From the NCBI RefSeq assembly GCF_003628305.1, contig NZ_RBZM01000007.1, forward strand, positions 1 through 64,000: DNA of 64,000 bases, given 5' to 3'. This DNA comes from Cohnella endophytica (GTDB lineage: Bacteria > Bacillota > Bacilli > Paenibacillales > Paenibacillaceae). The position numbers were made by a program, and so were the translations under genes. Under the pieces are notes generated by a model. That model had not been told where the DNA came from. It did no database searches and saw nothing but the letters and a program-made list of their open reading frames with translations. Below, in pieces: positions 11,344 to 21,174 of the stretch (position 1 is the stretch's first letter; the number at the start of each line of letters is the position of its first letter).

Positions 11344-11750
11344 GACAATTTCTCTCCTTTATTCCATCGTAAGGACAAAAAAGAAGCGGAAAACTTGCAG
11401 CCGCTCTTCTGTCCGGCCAGTTATCCACACAATTCCCTGAATTAATATTGGGGATGTCCACTGAAATGGGGTTTGTTCACAAAGTTATTCACAGGCTGTT
11501 GATAAAAGAAAGGGAAAAACATGTAATCCACCGCTAAAGTCATGACTAATCATAGCAGACAAACCCGCTTTATTCAACGGATTTCGCCTTGTTATCCACA
11601 ATTTCAATAACTTGTGGACGAAAACTGTGCACAGCACAAGATATTGTTGATAAGATGTGCGATGCTTCGACATTGTTCACCAATGTTCATTCACATGGTT
11701 ATTATTTATTCACATGTGCATAAGTAAAAAGTTGGGGAAAGGGCAGATCA
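11344..11750. other. oriC: Chromosomal origin oriC, DnaA-box cluster upstream of dnaA
   Basis: Two perfect TTATCCACA boxes lie at 11421-11429 and 11592-11600. One-mismatch boxes are TTATTCACA at 11485-11493 and 11706-11714, TGTTGATAA at 11497-11505 and 11645-11653, and TGTGCATAA at 11715-11723. Weaker matches lie at 11613-11621 and 11687-11695. The region is relatively AT-rich and lies between divergent dnaA and rpmH, the standard Firmicutes origin position. Together with the boxes at 9914-9963 it forms a bipartite origin flanking dnaA. Confidence 0.93.
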
Positions 11751-11779
11751 TTGACTTTTTGGGCGGTTCGTGGTTTAAT
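11751..11779 (+). promoter_or_regulatory. rpmH promoter
   Basis: TTGACT (11751-11756), a 17-base spacer and TTTAAT (11774-11779) with an extended TGG make a strong sigma-A promoter about 30 bases before the rpmH ribosome site. Confidence 0.85.
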
Positions 11780-11816
11780 AAATGGACGTGAGTTTTTAAG
11801 TAAGGGGGTTGGAATC

Positions 11817-11951
11817 ATGGGTCCTACATTTAAGCCGAATGTAAGCAAACGCAAGAAGGTTCACGGTTTCCGTAGCCGCATGAGCTCGAAGAACGGTCGT
11901 AAAGTTCTCGCTGCTCGTCGTCAAAAAGGTCGCAAAGTATTGACAGCATAG
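11817..11951 (+). CDS. rpmH: 50S ribosomal protein L34
   Basis: The 44-residue product begins [18 protein letters not shown] and is rich in Arg/Lys, as expected for L34. The ATG at 11817 is preceded by AAGGGGGTTGG. Longer in-frame reading to 11751 overlaps the promoter and is rejected. It is the first gene of the rightward arm and is followed by rnpA in the usual order. Confidence 0.97.
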   Translation: MGPTFKPNVSKRKKVHGFRSRMSSKNGRKVLAARRQKGRKVLTA

Positions 11952-11955
11952 AACG

Positions 11956-11984
11956 AAAGACCACTCGACGTGGTCTTTTTTTCT
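11956..11984 (+). terminator. Attenuator/terminator between rpmH and rnpA
   Basis: AAAGACCAC and GTGGTCTTT pair over 9 bp around TCGAC and are followed by a run of T. It probably raises the L34:RnpA ratio by partial termination, since rnpA has no obvious promoter of its own. Confidence 0.85.
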
Positions 11985-12020
11985 TTAGTAGTTAGTTCCG
12001 GATAAATGGAGCGGTGTGGG

Positions 12021-12443
12021 ATGCATAGAAAGCTGCGCCTTCGGAAACGGGAAGATTTCAATAAGGTGTACCGGTATGGCCGGTCGTTCGCCAACTCGCA
12101 ATTCGTGGTTTATTGGCGGAAGAGATCGGATCGAGGCACCTTTCGCATGGGCGTATCGGCCAGCAGCAAACTCGGCGGCGCGGTCGTGCGCAATCGACTA
12201 AGGCGTATGGTGAAGGAAATCGTCAGATTAAACGCGCCGAAGCTGCTGGATGAGATGGATTTGGTCTTGATCGTGCGGAAGCCTGCGCTTTCTCTTCATT
12301 ATAAGGAGATGGAAGGCAGCATCTTGCACGTGCTAAGAAAATCCGGTTTGCTCAAGGGTTCAACTCCGAGCAATCAAGGTAGACAACCGTCCCAGGGCAG
12401 AGGAACCCGGCCGAATAATCGAAATAATAAACAAGGCAAATAA
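12021..12443 (+). CDS. rnpA: Ribonuclease P protein component
   Basis: Protein subunit of RNase P, which trims tRNA 5' leaders. The product has 140 residues with the signature-containing VVRNRLRRMVKEIVR and the N-terminal MHRKLRLRKREDFNKVYRYG. The C-terminal ~28 residues (PSNQGRQPSQGRGTRPNNRNNKQGK) are a low-complexity basic tail beyond the usual ~115-residue fold. The ATG at 12021 has GGAG eight bases ahead; an ATG at 12006 lacks a ribosome site. Confidence 0.95.
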   Translation: MHRKLRLRKREDFNKVYRYGRSFANSQFVVYWRKRSDRGTFRMGVSASSKLGGAVVRNRLRRMVKEIVRLNAPKLLDEMDLVLIVRKPALSLHYKEMEGSILHVLRKSGLLKGSTPSNQGRQPSQGRGTRPNNRNNKQGK

Positions 12444-12474
12444 GCTAAGGCAGCTATGGCAAGCCTTAGCTTTT
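12444..12474 (+). terminator. Terminator after rnpA
   Basis: GCTAAGGC (12444-12451) pairs with GCCTTAGC (12463-12470) and is followed by TTTTCTTTG. It starts immediately after the rnpA stop codon and separates rpmH-rnpA from yidC. Confidence 0.85.
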
Positions 12475-12491
12475 CTTTGCCTTTCTTCTTA

Positions 12492-12500
12492 TGGTATAGT
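12492..12500 (+). promoter_or_regulatory. Extended -10 promoter for yidC-jag
   Basis: TGGTATAGT is a good extended -10; no strong -35 is visible. It lies about 95 bases before yidC, after the rnpA terminator, so the yidC-jag unit probably has its own transcript. Confidence 0.5.
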
Positions 12501-12593
12501 GAACATGAATAGTTGTATGAAGGGACTGCCAGGTCCTACGCTTGAAAATCGAAGTTAACATTACGGCATGCCGGGCGTTTATGAGGGGAGTTT

Positions 12594-13451
12594 TTGGTTT
12601 TGTTGCGAAATCGCAAATGGTGGATTATTCTTGGCGCATTGTCGATGATGATGCTATTGTCGGGTTGCTCTCCGCAGACGGCAGCGATGCACACGGCTGA
12701 GATGGCGGATAGCCATTCATGGTGGACGCGTAACGTCGTGTATTGGTTCTCGTTCATGTTGGACAAGTTCGCGGAGTGGTTCGGCGGTTCCTACGGGCTA
12801 TCGATTCTATTGCTTACCATTATTGTAAGGACGCTGATCCTTCCATTAATGATTAAACAATACAAGAACACGCAAGCTATGAAAGTATTGCAACCGGAAA
12901 TGAAGAGGGTCCGCGAGAAATTCAAGGACGATCCTAAGAAGCAACAAGAAGAAATGATGAAGCTGTATCAGACGCATCAAGTTAATCCGCTAGCCGGATG
13001 TTTACCGCTTATCGTTCAGATGCCGATCTTCATCGCATTGTATAATTCCATCTATAAGAACGTCGCGATTCGCGAGCATACGTTCCTCGGATTCGAGCTT
13101 GGATTAACGCCTAACAATTCCGGGCACTGGTACTATTACCTCGTTCCGATCGTAGCAGCGTGCACGACTCTAATCCAGTCGATGATGATGGCGCAGCAAC
13201 AGACGATGGTCGGCCCTATGAAAGGGCTCATGTACGTATTCCCGATTATGATTTTCGTAATGGCGATTAACTTCCCTGTCGCATTGCCGTTGTACTGGAT
13301 TTACAGCAACATCTACACGATTACGCAAAACTATTTCATGTATAGAAATTCGCCTAAGACAGATACCGATAACGACAAGAATGGCGATAACCCTCCAAAA
13401 AAGAAAAAGCCTAACCCAAGCGGTAAAGGTAAGGGGGCCCGTGCGAAATGA
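12594..13451 (+). CDS. yidC: Membrane protein insertase YidC/SpoIIIJ (OxaA family)
   Basis: Inserts membrane proteins, alone or with SecYEG. The 285-residue product has a lipoprotein-type signal with lipobox LLSGC (C at about residue 25), then five membrane segments around ~72-92, ~135-152, ~182-200, ~215-232 and nearby. Conserved stretches are NPLAGCLPLIVQMPIFIALY and FPVALPLYWIYSN, and the positively charged R (TIIVRTLILP) lies in the first core segment. The tail PPKKKKPNPSGKGKGARAK is basic, suited to ribosome contact. TTG at 12594 has GAGG seven bases upstream; TTG 12600 is the alternative. The yidD gene usually found between rnpA and yidC is absent. Confidence 0.95.
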   Translation: MVLLRNRKWWIILGALSMMMLLSGCSPQTAAMHTAEMADSHSWWTRNVVYWFSFMLDKFAEWFGGSYGLSILLLTIIVRTLILPLMIKQYKNTQAMKVLQPEMKRVREKFKDDPKKQQEEMMKLYQTHQVNPLAGCLPLIVQMPIFIALYNSIYKNVAIREHTFLGFELGLTPNNSGHWYYYLVPIVAACTTLIQSMMMAQQQTMVGPMKGLMYVFPIMIFVMAINFPVALPLYWIYSNIYTITQNYFMYRNSPKTDTDNDKNGDNPPKKKKPNPSGKGKGARAK

Positions 13452-14065
13452 AAATGCTCCTGGCATCGGGAAAAACGGTAGAAGATGCAGTTCGTAGCGG
13501 TCTAGCCCAATTGGGCGTGCTAGAGGACCGGGTGAACGTTACGGTATTGGAGCAACCAAGCAAAGGGTTGTTCGGGCTCATTGGAGCCAGAGAGGCAAAA
13601 GTACAGTTGGATTTATTGCCGGACGGCGTAGAAGAAGCGATTAAGTTTCTTCGCGAAACGTCGGCGGCAATGGAACTTACCGTTTCTGTTGAACGGATAG
13701 ACGAGAATGAAGCAGTTCGGATTAATATTTCGGGCTCCGACTTAGGCATTCTAATCGGTCGACGTGGACAGACATTGGATTCTCTGCAATACCTGGCGAA
13801 CATCGTGGCTAACCGCCACTCGGATCATCATCTTCGAATCGTGCTCGATGCGGAGCAATTTCGTGAACGCCGTCGCCAGACGCTTGAAGCGCTGTCCGAA
13901 CGAATGGCCATGCGGGTTATCCGTACGCGTAAAGAAATCGTGTTGGAACCGATGACTTCCCAAGAACGCAAGATCATTCACGCCAAGTTGCAAGGCAATC
14001 CGAACGTGAAGACTTACAGTCAGGGAGACGAACCGAATCGTCGAATCGTCATCGCTTTGAAGTAA
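13448..14065 (+). CDS. jag: RNA-binding protein Jag/KhpB
   Basis: The 205-residue protein has three recognisable parts: an N-terminal Jag domain (KTVEDAVRSGLAQLGV), a KH domain with NISGSDLGILIGRRGQTLDSLQYLANI (in parts around residue 100), and a C-terminal R3H domain near ERKIIHAKL. KhpB homologues bind RNA with KhpA and influence cell elongation and sporulation. The ATG overlaps the yidC stop (ATGA), indicating translational coupling. Confidence 0.95.
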   Translation: MKMLLASGKTVEDAVRSGLAQLGVLEDRVNVTVLEQPSKGLFGLIGAREAKVQLDLLPDGVEEAIKFLRETSAAMELTVSVERIDENEAVRINISGSDLGILIGRRGQTLDSLQYLANIVANRHSDHHLRIVLDAEQFRERRRQTLEALSERMAMRVIRTRKEIVLEPMTSQERKIIHAKLQGNPNVKTYSQGDEPNRRIVIALK

Positions 14066-14078
14066 TTGAATGAAACCG

Positions 14079-14119
14079 CGCAATGGCTTCCGCAACGTTG
14101 GGGGGTCATTGCGTTTTTT
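14079..14119 (+). terminator. Terminator after jag
   Basis: CGCAATG (14079-14085) and CATTGCG (14107-14113) form a stem followed by TTTTTT. The 21-base loop contains the palindrome CAACGTTG. Confidence 0.75.
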
Positions 14120-14152
14120 GTATGAGGGCTCGGATAGGAAAGAGGGATGGGG

Positions 14153-15529
14153 ATGAATGAAGATACGATTGCGGCGATTGCGACGGCCTTAGGAGAAGGC
14201 AGTATTGCCGTCGTTAGGGTGAGCGGTCCGGCCGCGGTGGATACGGTAGCCAAGGTTTTTAAGTCCAAACAGGATTTGCGCGAAGTCGCTAGCCACACCG
14301 TGCAATATGGTTGGATAATCGATCCGCATAATGGTAATGTATTGGATGAAGTACTCGTGACGGTCATGAAAGGACCGAGATCGTTTACGGCCGAGGATGT
14401 CGTCGAAGTTAGCACGCATGGCGGTATCGTGGCAGTGAAGTCGGTTCTGGAGTTGATTGTCCGCCATGGGGCAAGATTGGCCGAACCGGGGGAATTCACG
14501 AAGCGTGCGTTCCTGAACGGGCGCATTGATTTGTCGCAAGCGGAAGCCGTTATCGATCTGATTAGGTCTAAGTCGGACCGTGCATTCCAAATCGCGCGCA
14601 AGCAAGCGGATGGCTCGTTGTCCAAGCAGATTATTCCGATGCGCCAGAAGCTGATCGAGTTATTGGCGCACGTCGAAGTCAATATTGATTATCCCGAACA
14701 TGACGTGGAAGACGTCACTGCGGATTTGATCCGCGATCATTGCGGGTCGGCATTGTTGCAAGTTCAACAGCTGTTAAATCGCGCGAATGAAGGCAAAATA
14801 TTAAGAGAAGGCATTATGACGGTTATCGTAGGTCGCCCTAATGCCGGCAAATCCTCTTTGCTTAATGCTCTTGCTCGGGAAAATAAAGCGATCGTGACGG
14901 ATATTCCGGGCACGACCCGCGATATCGTGGAGGAATCCGTATCGATATCGGGCATACCGCTCAGGTTGCTGGATACGGCCGGCATTCGCGAGACGAGCGA
15001 TAAGGTGGAACAAATCGGCGTAGAAAGATCGCATGGCGCGCTGAACGACGCGGATCTGATTCTCCTTGTACTGAATCATCATGAGCCGCTTCACGAAGAC
15101 GAGAAAAAGCTGCTTGAGCAACTGAAGGATCGTCCAACGATCGTAGTCATAAACAAGATCGATCTTCCGGGTGAGCTGGAGATCTCGGAAGTCGAACAGG
15201 ATTATGCAAAAGAACGCATCGTGTACTTGTCGGCTAAGGAAGGCAACGGCATCGAGGAATTGGAGAAAGCGGTATCCGGTTTATTCTTCAGCGGGGCCGT
15301 CGAATCCGATGATATCACTTACGTAAGTAACGCGAGGCATATCTCCTTACTTCATCAAACGAAGTGCTCGTTAGAGGATGCCATTAACGCAACATACGAA
15401 GGCGTGCCGATCGATCTGATTCAGATCGACATCGCGGCGTCTTGGGAGTCGTTAGGTCAAATTCTTGGGGATGCTGCGGGCGATTCGTTGCTGGATCAGA
15501 TTTTCTCCCAATTCTGTCTTGGTAAATAA
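14153..15529 (+). CDS. mnmE: tRNA modification GTPase MnmE
   Basis: Works with MnmG to make cmnm5U34 in tRNA anticodons. The roughly 458-residue protein has an N-terminal formyl-THF-binding-like domain ([13 protein letters not shown]). The G domain carries G1 [15 protein letters not shown]2/G3 [11 protein letters not shown]...LLDTAGIRE and G4 NKID. The C-terminus ends with the conserved CLGK holding the catalytic cysteine. ATG at 14153 has AGAGGG six bases upstream; ATG 14147 would add two residues. It is followed by mnmG after 32 bp. Confidence 0.97.
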   Translation: MNEDTIAAIATALGEGSIAVVRVSGPAAVDTVAKVFKSKQDLREVASHTVQYGWIIDPHNGNVLDEVLVTVMKGPRSFTAEDVVEVSTHGGIVAVKSVLELIVRHGARLAEPGEFTKRAFLNGRIDLSQAEAVIDLIRSKSDRAFQIARKQADGSLSKQIIPMRQKLIELLAHVEVNIDYPEHDVEDVTADLIRDHCGSALLQVQQLLNRANEGKILREGIMTVIVGRPNAGKSSLLNALARENKAIVTDIPGTTRDIVEESVSISGIPLRLLDTAGIRETSDKVEQIGVERSHGALNDADLILLVLNHHEPLHEDEKKLLEQLKDRPTIVVINKIDLPGELEISEVEQDYAKERIVYLSAKEGNGIEELEKAVSGLFFSGAVESDDITYVSNARHISLLHQTKCSLEDAINATYEGVPIDLIQIDIAASWESLGQILGDAAGDSLLDQIFSQFCLGK

Positions 15530-15561
15530 ATATCGCAAGTAGAAAGCGAGGAGGATTGAAA

Positions 15562-17463
15562 ATGGGTTTTCATGCGGGTGATTATGACGTCATCGTAATC
15601 GGAGCCGGACATGCGGGTTGCGAATCCGCTTTAGCCGCGGCCAGAATGGGCTGCGAAACGCTATTATTGACGATTAATCTGGATATGGTCGCGTTCATGC
15701 CGTGTAATCCTTCGGTAGGCGGACCGGCGAAAGGTCACGTCGTGCGGGAGATCGATGCTTTGGGCGGAGAAATGGGCCGGAATATCGACAAGACATTTAT
15801 TCAGATGCGAATGCTGAATACGGGGAAAGGTCCGGCCGTCCATGCGCTGAGAGCGCAAGCGGACAAATTCCTGTATCAACATTCAATGAAGGAAACGATC
15901 GAGAACACGCCTAAATTGACAATGCGTCAAGGGTTAGCTGAAGATTTGATCATGGAAGACGGTTCATGCGTCGGCGTCGTTACGAAAACGGGTGCCGAGT
16001 ATCGTTCCAAAACCGTCGTATTAACGACCGGAACGTATTTGCGCGGCAAAGTCATCTTGGGCGAATTAATGTACGAGAGCGGACCGAACAATCAGCAACC
16101 TGCCATTAAATTGTCCGAAGCGCTTAAACGTAACGGCTTGCAATTGGCGCGGTTTAAGACGGGAACGCCTCCGCGCATTCACCAAGATTCGATCGATTTC
16201 AGTAAAACGGAAATTCAACCGGGGGATGCGAATCCGAAGTATTTCTCTTACGAGACGGAGTATATGGCGCATTCGGAGGAACAACTCCCTTGCTGGCTCA
16301 CGTATACGTCCGAAGAGACGCATCAGATCATTAACGATAACTTGCACCGGGCTCCCATGTTCTCCGGATTAATCGAAGGAACCGGTCCGCGTTATTGTCC
16401 TTCTATTGAAGACAAAATTGTTCGGTTCGCGGACAAACCGAAGCATCAGATTTTCCTCGAGCCGGAAGGACGCAATACGAAGGAGTATTACGTACAAGGC
16501 TTATCGACGAGTATGCCCGAAGATGTGCAACTGAACATCTTGCGCTCGATTCCGGGTCTGGAGAAAGCCGAAATGATGCGTACCGGTTATGCGATCGAGT
16601 ATGATGCGGTCGTCCCTACGCAGCTATGGCCTTCTCTCGAAACGAAAGTCGTTCCCAACCTATTCACCGCAGGCCAGATTAACGGAACATCCGGTTATGA
16701 AGAAGCGGCAGGGCAAGGGGTCATGGCCGGGATTAATGCGGCGCGTAAGGCCAAGGGCTTGGAACCGGTAATCATCGATCGTTCTAAGGGATACATCGGC
16801 GTTATGATCGATGATCTCGTAACCAAGGGAACCAATGAACCCTACCGGTTATTAACATCCCGCGCGGAATACCGTCTGTTGTTGCGTCATGACAATGCGG
16901 ATTTGCGGTTGACTCCTACCGGCTACGAGATCGGTTTGATTACGGAGCAGCGCTATCAGAAGTTCCTTGAGAAGAAGGCGCGCGTCGAAGAAGAAATCAA
17001 TCGATTGAAGGAAACGAAATTCCGTCCGGACGAAGCGGTTCAAGCGATGCTGGCAGAAGTCGGATCAACTCCATTGAATAACTCGATTGACGGATTAACG
17101 TTGCTGCGCCGTCCAGAAATATCTTACGGCAACTTGGAGAAAATCGCTCCATCCCCGATCGAATTGTCGAATGACATTAAGGAACAAGTCGAGATTCAGA
17201 TTAAGTACGCGGGATATATCGAGAAACAGCAGCTTCAAGTCGACCGAATGGAGAAAATGGAGAAAAAACGCATCCCGGACAATATCGACTACGACATTAT
17301 TCATGGCTTAGCTATGGAAGCGAAACAGAAGCTCGGCAAGATTCGTCCGTTATCGATCGGGCAAGCATCTAGAATATCAGGAGTAACGCCAGCAGACTTG
17401 TCGATTCTGCTTGTTCACTTGGAGCATTATAACCGAGTAACCGCGGCGGCCCATAGTTCATGA
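15562..17463 (+). CDS. mnmG: tRNA uridine 5-carboxymethylaminomethyl modification enzyme MnmG
   Basis: FAD-dependent partner of MnmE. The N-terminal dinucleotide-binding motif is [19 protein letters not shown], followed by the family sequence [21 protein letters not shown] and later [14 protein letters not shown] and [15 protein letters not shown]. The length of 633 residues is normal. ATG 15562 is preceded by GAGGAGG with seven bases of spacing; a TTG at 15556 would add two residues. The stop overlaps the rsmG start. Confidence 0.98.
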   Translation: MGFHAGDYDVIVIGAGHAGCESALAAARMGCETLLLTINLDMVAFMPCNPSVGGPAKGHVVREIDALGGEMGRNIDKTFIQMRMLNTGKGPAVHALRAQADKFLYQHSMKETIENTPKLTMRQGLAEDLIMEDGSCVGVVTKTGAEYRSKTVVLTTGTYLRGKVILGELMYESGPNNQQPAIKLSEALKRNGLQLARFKTGTPPRIHQDSIDFSKTEIQPGDANPKYFSYETEYMAHSEEQLPCWLTYTSEETHQIINDNLHRAPMFSGLIEGTGPRYCPSIEDKIVRFADKPKHQIFLEPEGRNTKEYYVQGLSTSMPEDVQLNILRSIPGLEKAEMMRTGYAIEYDAVVPTQLWPSLETKVVPNLFTAGQINGTSGYEEAAGQGVMAGINAARKAKGLEPVIIDRSKGYIGVMIDDLVTKGTNEPYRLLTSRAEYRLLLRHDNADLRLTPTGYEIGLITEQRYQKFLEKKARVEEEINRLKETKFRPDEAVQAMLAEVGSTPLNNSIDGLTLLRRPEISYGNLEKIAPSPIELSNDIKEQVEIQIKYAGYIEKQQLQVDRMEKMEKKRIPDNIDYDIIHGLAMEAKQKLGKIRPLSIGQASRISGVTPADLSILLVHLEHYNRVTAAAHSS

Positions 17464-18218
17464 CGGATACGATACGCGATAATTTTACGAAACAAGTCGG
17501 TAAGTTAGGCATTCAACTGTCCGAGCATCAACTCCAACAATTCGAGACTTATTATGCTTTGCTCATCGAATGGAACGAGAAAATGAACTTAACGGGCATA
17601 ACCGAGAGGGAGGCCGTGTACGAGAAGCATTTTTACGATTCATTGACGTTAGCCGAAGTCGTAAAATTTGACGAGATGAGTTCTCTTGCTGACATCGGCT
17701 CCGGCGCCGGTTTTCCATCCATTCCGCTAGCCATTGCTTATCCTCACTTAAAAGTGACGATTATCGACGCACTAGCCAAACGGATCGGGTTCCTTAACGA
17801 GGTCACCACCAGGCTGGGACTAACGAGAGTGGAGAGTCTCCATAGTCGGGCGGAGGATGCGGCAAGAAAAAGAGAGTACCGGGATCAATATGACGTCGTC
17901 ACCGCAAGAGCGGTTGCGCGACTCGCGGTACTTAACGAATTCTGCCTCCCCTATGTTCGTCCGGACGGAACGTTCATTGCAATGAAAGGTACGGATATCG
18001 GAGCGGAAGTGGACGAAGCAAGATTCAGCCTCGCCAAGCTAAACGGTAAAATCTCGGACGTGAGGCGACTTGCTTTGCCGACGGAGGGCGCGGACCGACA
18101 TCTTGTCGTATGCGTGAAGAAGGGGCCTACGCCCGCGGCTTATCCGCGCAAATCGGGGATTCCTCTTAAATCGCCGTTAGTGAAACCGACTACTGTCGCT
18201 ACCAACTCGAATTCATAG
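17460..18218 (+). CDS. rsmG: 16S rRNA (guanine527-N7)-methyltransferase RsmG
   Basis: SAM-dependent methyltransferase, 252 residues. The SAM motif is [17 protein letters not shown], followed by the acidic [27 protein letters not shown] lies in the catalytic region. The C-terminal ~20 residues ([18 protein letters not shown]) are the usual basic end with a short added tail. Start and mnmG stop share ATGA. A parS hairpin follows directly. Confidence 0.97.
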   Translation: MTDTIRDNFTKQVGKLGIQLSEHQLQQFETYYALLIEWNEKMNLTGITEREAVYEKHFYDSLTLAEVVKFDEMSSLADIGSGAGFPSIPLAIAYPHLKVTIIDALAKRIGFLNEVTTRLGLTRVESLHSRAEDAARKREYRDQYDVVTARAVARLAVLNEFCLPYVRPDGTFIAMKGTDIGAEVDEARFSLAKLNGKISDVRRLALPTEGADRHLVVCVKKGPTPAAYPRKSGIPLKSPLVKPTTVATNSNS

Positions 18219-18513
18219 ATTTGACTCCACATAAAATGTTCCACGTGAAACAATGCGAGGTCGACACGGCATTGTTTCACGTGGAACATTTTTACGTTTA
18301 CGAGAGATGTTCAAAGTGGTAAGGTTATATAGTTGGTATGGCGCGAAAGTTTTTTTGCAGGCAGGAAAATCGGGTCATCATAGCGAATACTAGTAAGTAA
18401 CAGATGAGCGTGCCGCGTATGCGTGCCAATGGGCGCAACTAAGCGGCGCTTTTTCGTCGCTATGGACACAAAACTTATCCGCCTATCTTACTTAATGTGG
18501 TGATCCGAGAGAT
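18219..18513 (+). other. rsmG-noc intergenic region
   Basis: Apart from the parS hairpin in its first third, this 295-bp spacer shows a weak GC hairpin GCGC...GCGC with T4 at 18433-18453 and no clear sigma-A promoter. No gene is visible. Confidence 0.5.
18235..18290. promoter_or_regulatory. parS: Two inverted parS sites forming a perfect hairpin
   Basis: TGTTCCACGTGAAACA (18237-18252) and TGTTTCACGTGGAACA (18273-18288) each match the Firmicutes parS consensus TGTTNCACGTGAAACA. They are exact inverted copies, and the complementarity extends beyond them into a stem of more than 20 bp, with flanks AAAATG and CATTTTT. On the plus strand the stem ends in TTTTT, so the same sequence can act as a terminator for rsmG. 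Spo0J/ParB loads here and slides as a CTP clamp in known systems. Confidence 0.93.
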
Positions 18514-19329
18514 ATGAAAGAGTCATTCTCAAGACTGCTCGGCTTATCAGACCGTAGCAATCAAGAAGAAGTTAAACAAATTCCGATTCGCGAGATCGTT
18601 CCGAGCCCGTATCAACCGCGCTCCGTGTTCGATGACGACCGTATTGATGAGCTGTGCCAGACGATCAAGACTCATGGCATTATTCAGCCTATCGTGGTCC
18701 GAATTCGGGATGGGAAATTCGAAATTATCGCCGGCGAACGCCGTTGGAGAGCCGTAACGAAGCTGGGGATGGATTATATCCCGGCAATCGTGCGGGAGAT
18801 CAACGACTCGCAGGCCGCGTCAGTAGCTCTAATCGAGAATCTTCAGCGCGAGGGTCTAACCTCGTTAGAGGAAGCGATTGCTTATCAGAACCTTATCGAT
18901 CTTCATCAACTCACGCAAGAGAGTCTGGCTCAGAGATTAGGCAAGAGCCAATCGACGATTGCCAACAAAATTCGATTGCTGCAGTTGGGTGAAACGGTTC
19001 GTCAAGCGCTCTTGGAACGGAAAATCACCGAGCGTCACGGCAGAGCGTTGTTGTCGTTGCCGAACGAGGAAATCCAGAACAAGCTATTGGGCGAGATCAT
19101 CGAGAAGGATCTTAACGTGAAACAAACGGAAGCCCGTATTGCGTTCTATCTTGAGGCTACTAAGCCGAAGAGGACGAAACGCTTCTCCTTCACGAAAGAC
19201 GTTCGATTAGCCGTGAATACGTTCAGACAATCGGTAGATATGGTTAAGGGCTCGGGGATTCCGATCGATGCTAGCGAGAAAGATTGCGAAGACCATTACG
19301 AGATCATTATCCGAATTCCTAAACGATAG
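18514..19329 (+). CDS. noc: Nucleoid occlusion protein Noc
   Basis: ParB-like CTPase that binds Noc sites and the membrane to block division over the nucleoid. The 271-residue protein begins [11 protein letters not shown], which matches the amphipathic membrane-targeting helix of B. subtilis Noc (MKHSFSRFFGL). The CTP-binding motifs are SPYQPR and GERRWRAV, and the helix-turn-helix is around [21 protein letters not shown]. The presence of a separate Spo0J downstream supports Noc over ParB. The ribosome site is weak (GTGGTGAT). Confidence 0.95.
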   Translation: MKESFSRLLGLSDRSNQEEVKQIPIREIVPSPYQPRSVFDDDRIDELCQTIKTHGIIQPIVVRIRDGKFEIIAGERRWRAVTKLGMDYIPAIVREINDSQAASVALIENLQREGLTSLEEAIAYQNLIDLHQLTQESLAQRLGKSQSTIANKIRLLQLGETVRQALLERKITERHGRALLSLPNEEIQNKLLGEIIEKDLNVKQTEARIAFYLEATKPKRTKRFSFTKDVRLAVNTFRQSVDMVKGSGIPIDASEKDCEDHYEIIIRIPKR

Positions 19330-19477
19330 TACATTGCGGATGCCCATGCGCACACTCGCGACGCTTGTCAAAGAGCGGATGTAGGGTAAGCGTACGACAT
19401 GGGGCCGCATTTTTGTTTCCTTTCTTCCCTGCGTTAGGACGAGAAAGAGATGTTTCAATATATTGAGGTGAATCAGG

Positions 19478-20251
19478 TTGTCTAAAATCATTGCGATTGC
19501 CAATCAAAAGGGCGGAGTCGGTAAGACGACGACATCGGTTAATCTAGGCGCATGCCTCGCATCGCTTGGAAAACGCGTGTTAATCGTCGATATCGATCCC
19601 CAAGGCAATACGACAAGCGGAATCGGAATCAACAAAGCCGACGTGAATTATTGCATCTATGACGTGTTGATCAACGAAGTACATCCCAAACAGGCCATTG
19701 CCGATACGATTATTCCCGATCTGAAAATTATTCCGGCTACGATTCAACTAGCCGGCGCGGAGATCGAGCTTGTGCCGACGATGTCCCGCGAGATCAGGCT
19801 GAAGAAAGCTCTGGCGCTTGTTCGTAATGAATTCGACTATGTATTGATCGATTGCCCGCCGTCGCTAGGCATCCTGACGATTAACTCGTTAACGGCCGCA
19901 GATTCCGTACTGATTCCGATACAGTGCGAATACTACGCTTTGGAAGGCTTGAGCCAACTGCTCAATTCGATTCGACTCGTTCAGAAACACTTGAATACGT
20001 CGTTGCAGATCGAAGGCGTATTGCTCACGATGTTCGATGCCCGAACGAATCTTGGCATTCAAGTCATCGAAGAGGTTAAGAAGTATTTTCAGCAGAAGGT
20101 CTACCAGACCGTTATTCCGCGGAACGTACGGCTTAGCGAAGCACCCTCGCATGGTCAATCCATCATTACGTATGATCCGAAGTCCAAAGGTGCAGAAGTG
20201 TATCTAGAGCTGGCGAAGGAAGTGATCTCGTATGAGCAAGCGGCTAGGTAA
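19478..20251 (+). CDS. soj: Chromosome partitioning ATPase Soj/ParA
   Basis: Deviant Walker ATPase of 257 residues that acts with Spo0J in segregation and controls DnaA in Bacillus. Walker A is KGGVGKTT (residues 11-18), then DIDPQGNTTSG and the Walker B-type VLIDCPPSLG. The TTG start at 19478 has GAGGTGAATCAGG upstream. Its end overlaps spo0J by 20 bp. Confidence 0.97.
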   Translation: MSKIIAIANQKGGVGKTTTSVNLGACLASLGKRVLIVDIDPQGNTTSGIGINKADVNYCIYDVLINEVHPKQAIADTIIPDLKIIPATIQLAGAEIELVPTMSREIRLKKALALVRNEFDYVLIDCPPSLGILTINSLTAADSVLIPIQCEYYALEGLSQLLNSIRLVQKHLNTSLQIEGVLLTMFDARTNLGIQVIEEVKKYFQQKVYQTVIPRNVRLSEAPSHGQSIITYDPKSKGAEVYLELAKEVISYEQAAR

Positions 20252-21083
20252 AGGGTTAGACGCGTTGATCACCTCGCTCTCTATTAAAGAGGACGATAAG
20301 ATCGTAGAAATCCCATTAACGCAATTACGCGCGAATCCCTATCAACCTCGTAAAACGTTTGAAGAAGATGCGATAAAAGAGTTAGCGGAATCTATTCGCG
20401 AGCATGGCGTCATCCAGCCGATCGTAGTTCGCCAAGCCTTAAAGGGATACGAGATCATTGCCGGGGAGAGAAGGTTCAGAGCTTCTCAATTGCTTGGCAA
20501 TGCAACGATTCCTGCGGTTGTTAGAACGTACAATGATCAGCAAGTGATGGAAATTGCGCTTATCGAGAACGTTCAACGCGAGGATCTGAATTCACTCGAG
20601 GTTGCGATAGCCTACCAAGCGATCATGAACCAGTTTAATCTCACTCAAGAAGAGCTGTCGCTCAAGGTCGGCAAGTCGCGTTCGCACATTGCCAACTTCC
20701 TAAGGCTGCTGTCGTTGCCCGAGGAAATCAAAGATTATGTTTCACGTGGAACATTGTCGATGGGACATGCTCGTGCATTAGCGGGACTTAAGGATGAAGC
20801 TTTGAAGCGTCAATTAGCCAAGCAAACGGTTGCCGGAGAGTGGAGCGTTCGCGAATTAGAGGAAGCGGTTCAACAGACGGAGACGAAAAAGGCCGACGTA
20901 AAGGCCAAACCTAAGGCGAAGAAACGCGACCCGTTCTTGGAAGAAATAGAAGAAACGTTAAGAGAAAAGTTTCAAACGACGGTGAAAATTAAGCCTAACA
21001 AAGATAAGGGACGAATCGAACTTTCCTACTTCGGAAAGAGCGATCTGGAACGTCTGCTAGAGCTTCTAAAGGCGATGGCATAG
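20232..21083 (+). CDS. spo0J: Chromosome partitioning protein Spo0J/ParB
   Basis: CTP-dependent parS-binding clamp, 283 residues. Visible are RANPYQPRK, the CTP-binding GERRFRAS, IENVQREDLN and the HTH LTQEELSLKVGKSRSHIANFLR. The Lys-rich linker (KKADVKAKPKAKKRD) precedes the C-terminal dimerisation domain. The gene contains its own parS site at 20738-20753, as in B. subtilis. Confidence 0.97.
   Translation: MSKRLGKGLDALITSLSIKEDDKIVEIPLTQLRANPYQPRKTFEEDAIKELAESIREHGVIQPIVVRQALKGYEIIAGERRFRASQLLGNATIPAVVRTYNDQQVMEIALIENVQREDLNSLEVAIAYQAIMNQFNLTQEELSLKVGKSRSHIANFLRLLSLPEEIKDYVSRGTLSMGHARALAGLKDEALKRQLAKQTVAGEWSVRELEEAVQQTETKKADVKAKPKAKKRDPFLEEIEETLREKFQTTVKIKPNKDKGRIELSYFGKSDLERLLELLKAMA
20738..20753. 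promoter_or_regulatory. parS: parS site inside spo0J
   Basis: TGTTTCACGTGGAACA is identical to the right-hand copy at 18273-18288 and matches the parS consensus. It is embedded in codons of spo0J, a location conserved in Bacillus. Confidence 0.92.
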
Positions 21084-21095
21084 CCTTCATAACGG

Positions 21096-21148
21096 TAGCA
21101 TACCCAAGTTGTAATCTTCCTAAGGAAGGATTAAACTAAGGTATGCTA
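21096..21148 (+). terminator. Long hairpin after spo0J
   Basis: Outer arms TAGCATACC (21096-21104) and GGTATGCTA (21140-21148) enclose an inner stem AATCTTCC/GGAAGGATT. It is followed by TTGTTGCG, a poor T-run, so it may be a terminator or a transcript-end structure between spo0J and the desulfurase-like gene. Confidence 0.6.
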
Positions 21149-21174
21149 TTGTTGCGTTAAGGCGGTGAATAGAG

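Noticed and set aside
12444-12593. A yidD gene between rnpA and yidC
   Set aside because: The 150-bp spacer holds a terminator and promoter only; no yidD-like frame is present.
18290-18513. Noc-binding sites around noc
   Set aside because: No ATTTCCCGGGAAAT-like palindrome was found in the window; CCCGGGAA at 49880 is part of a hairpin stem.
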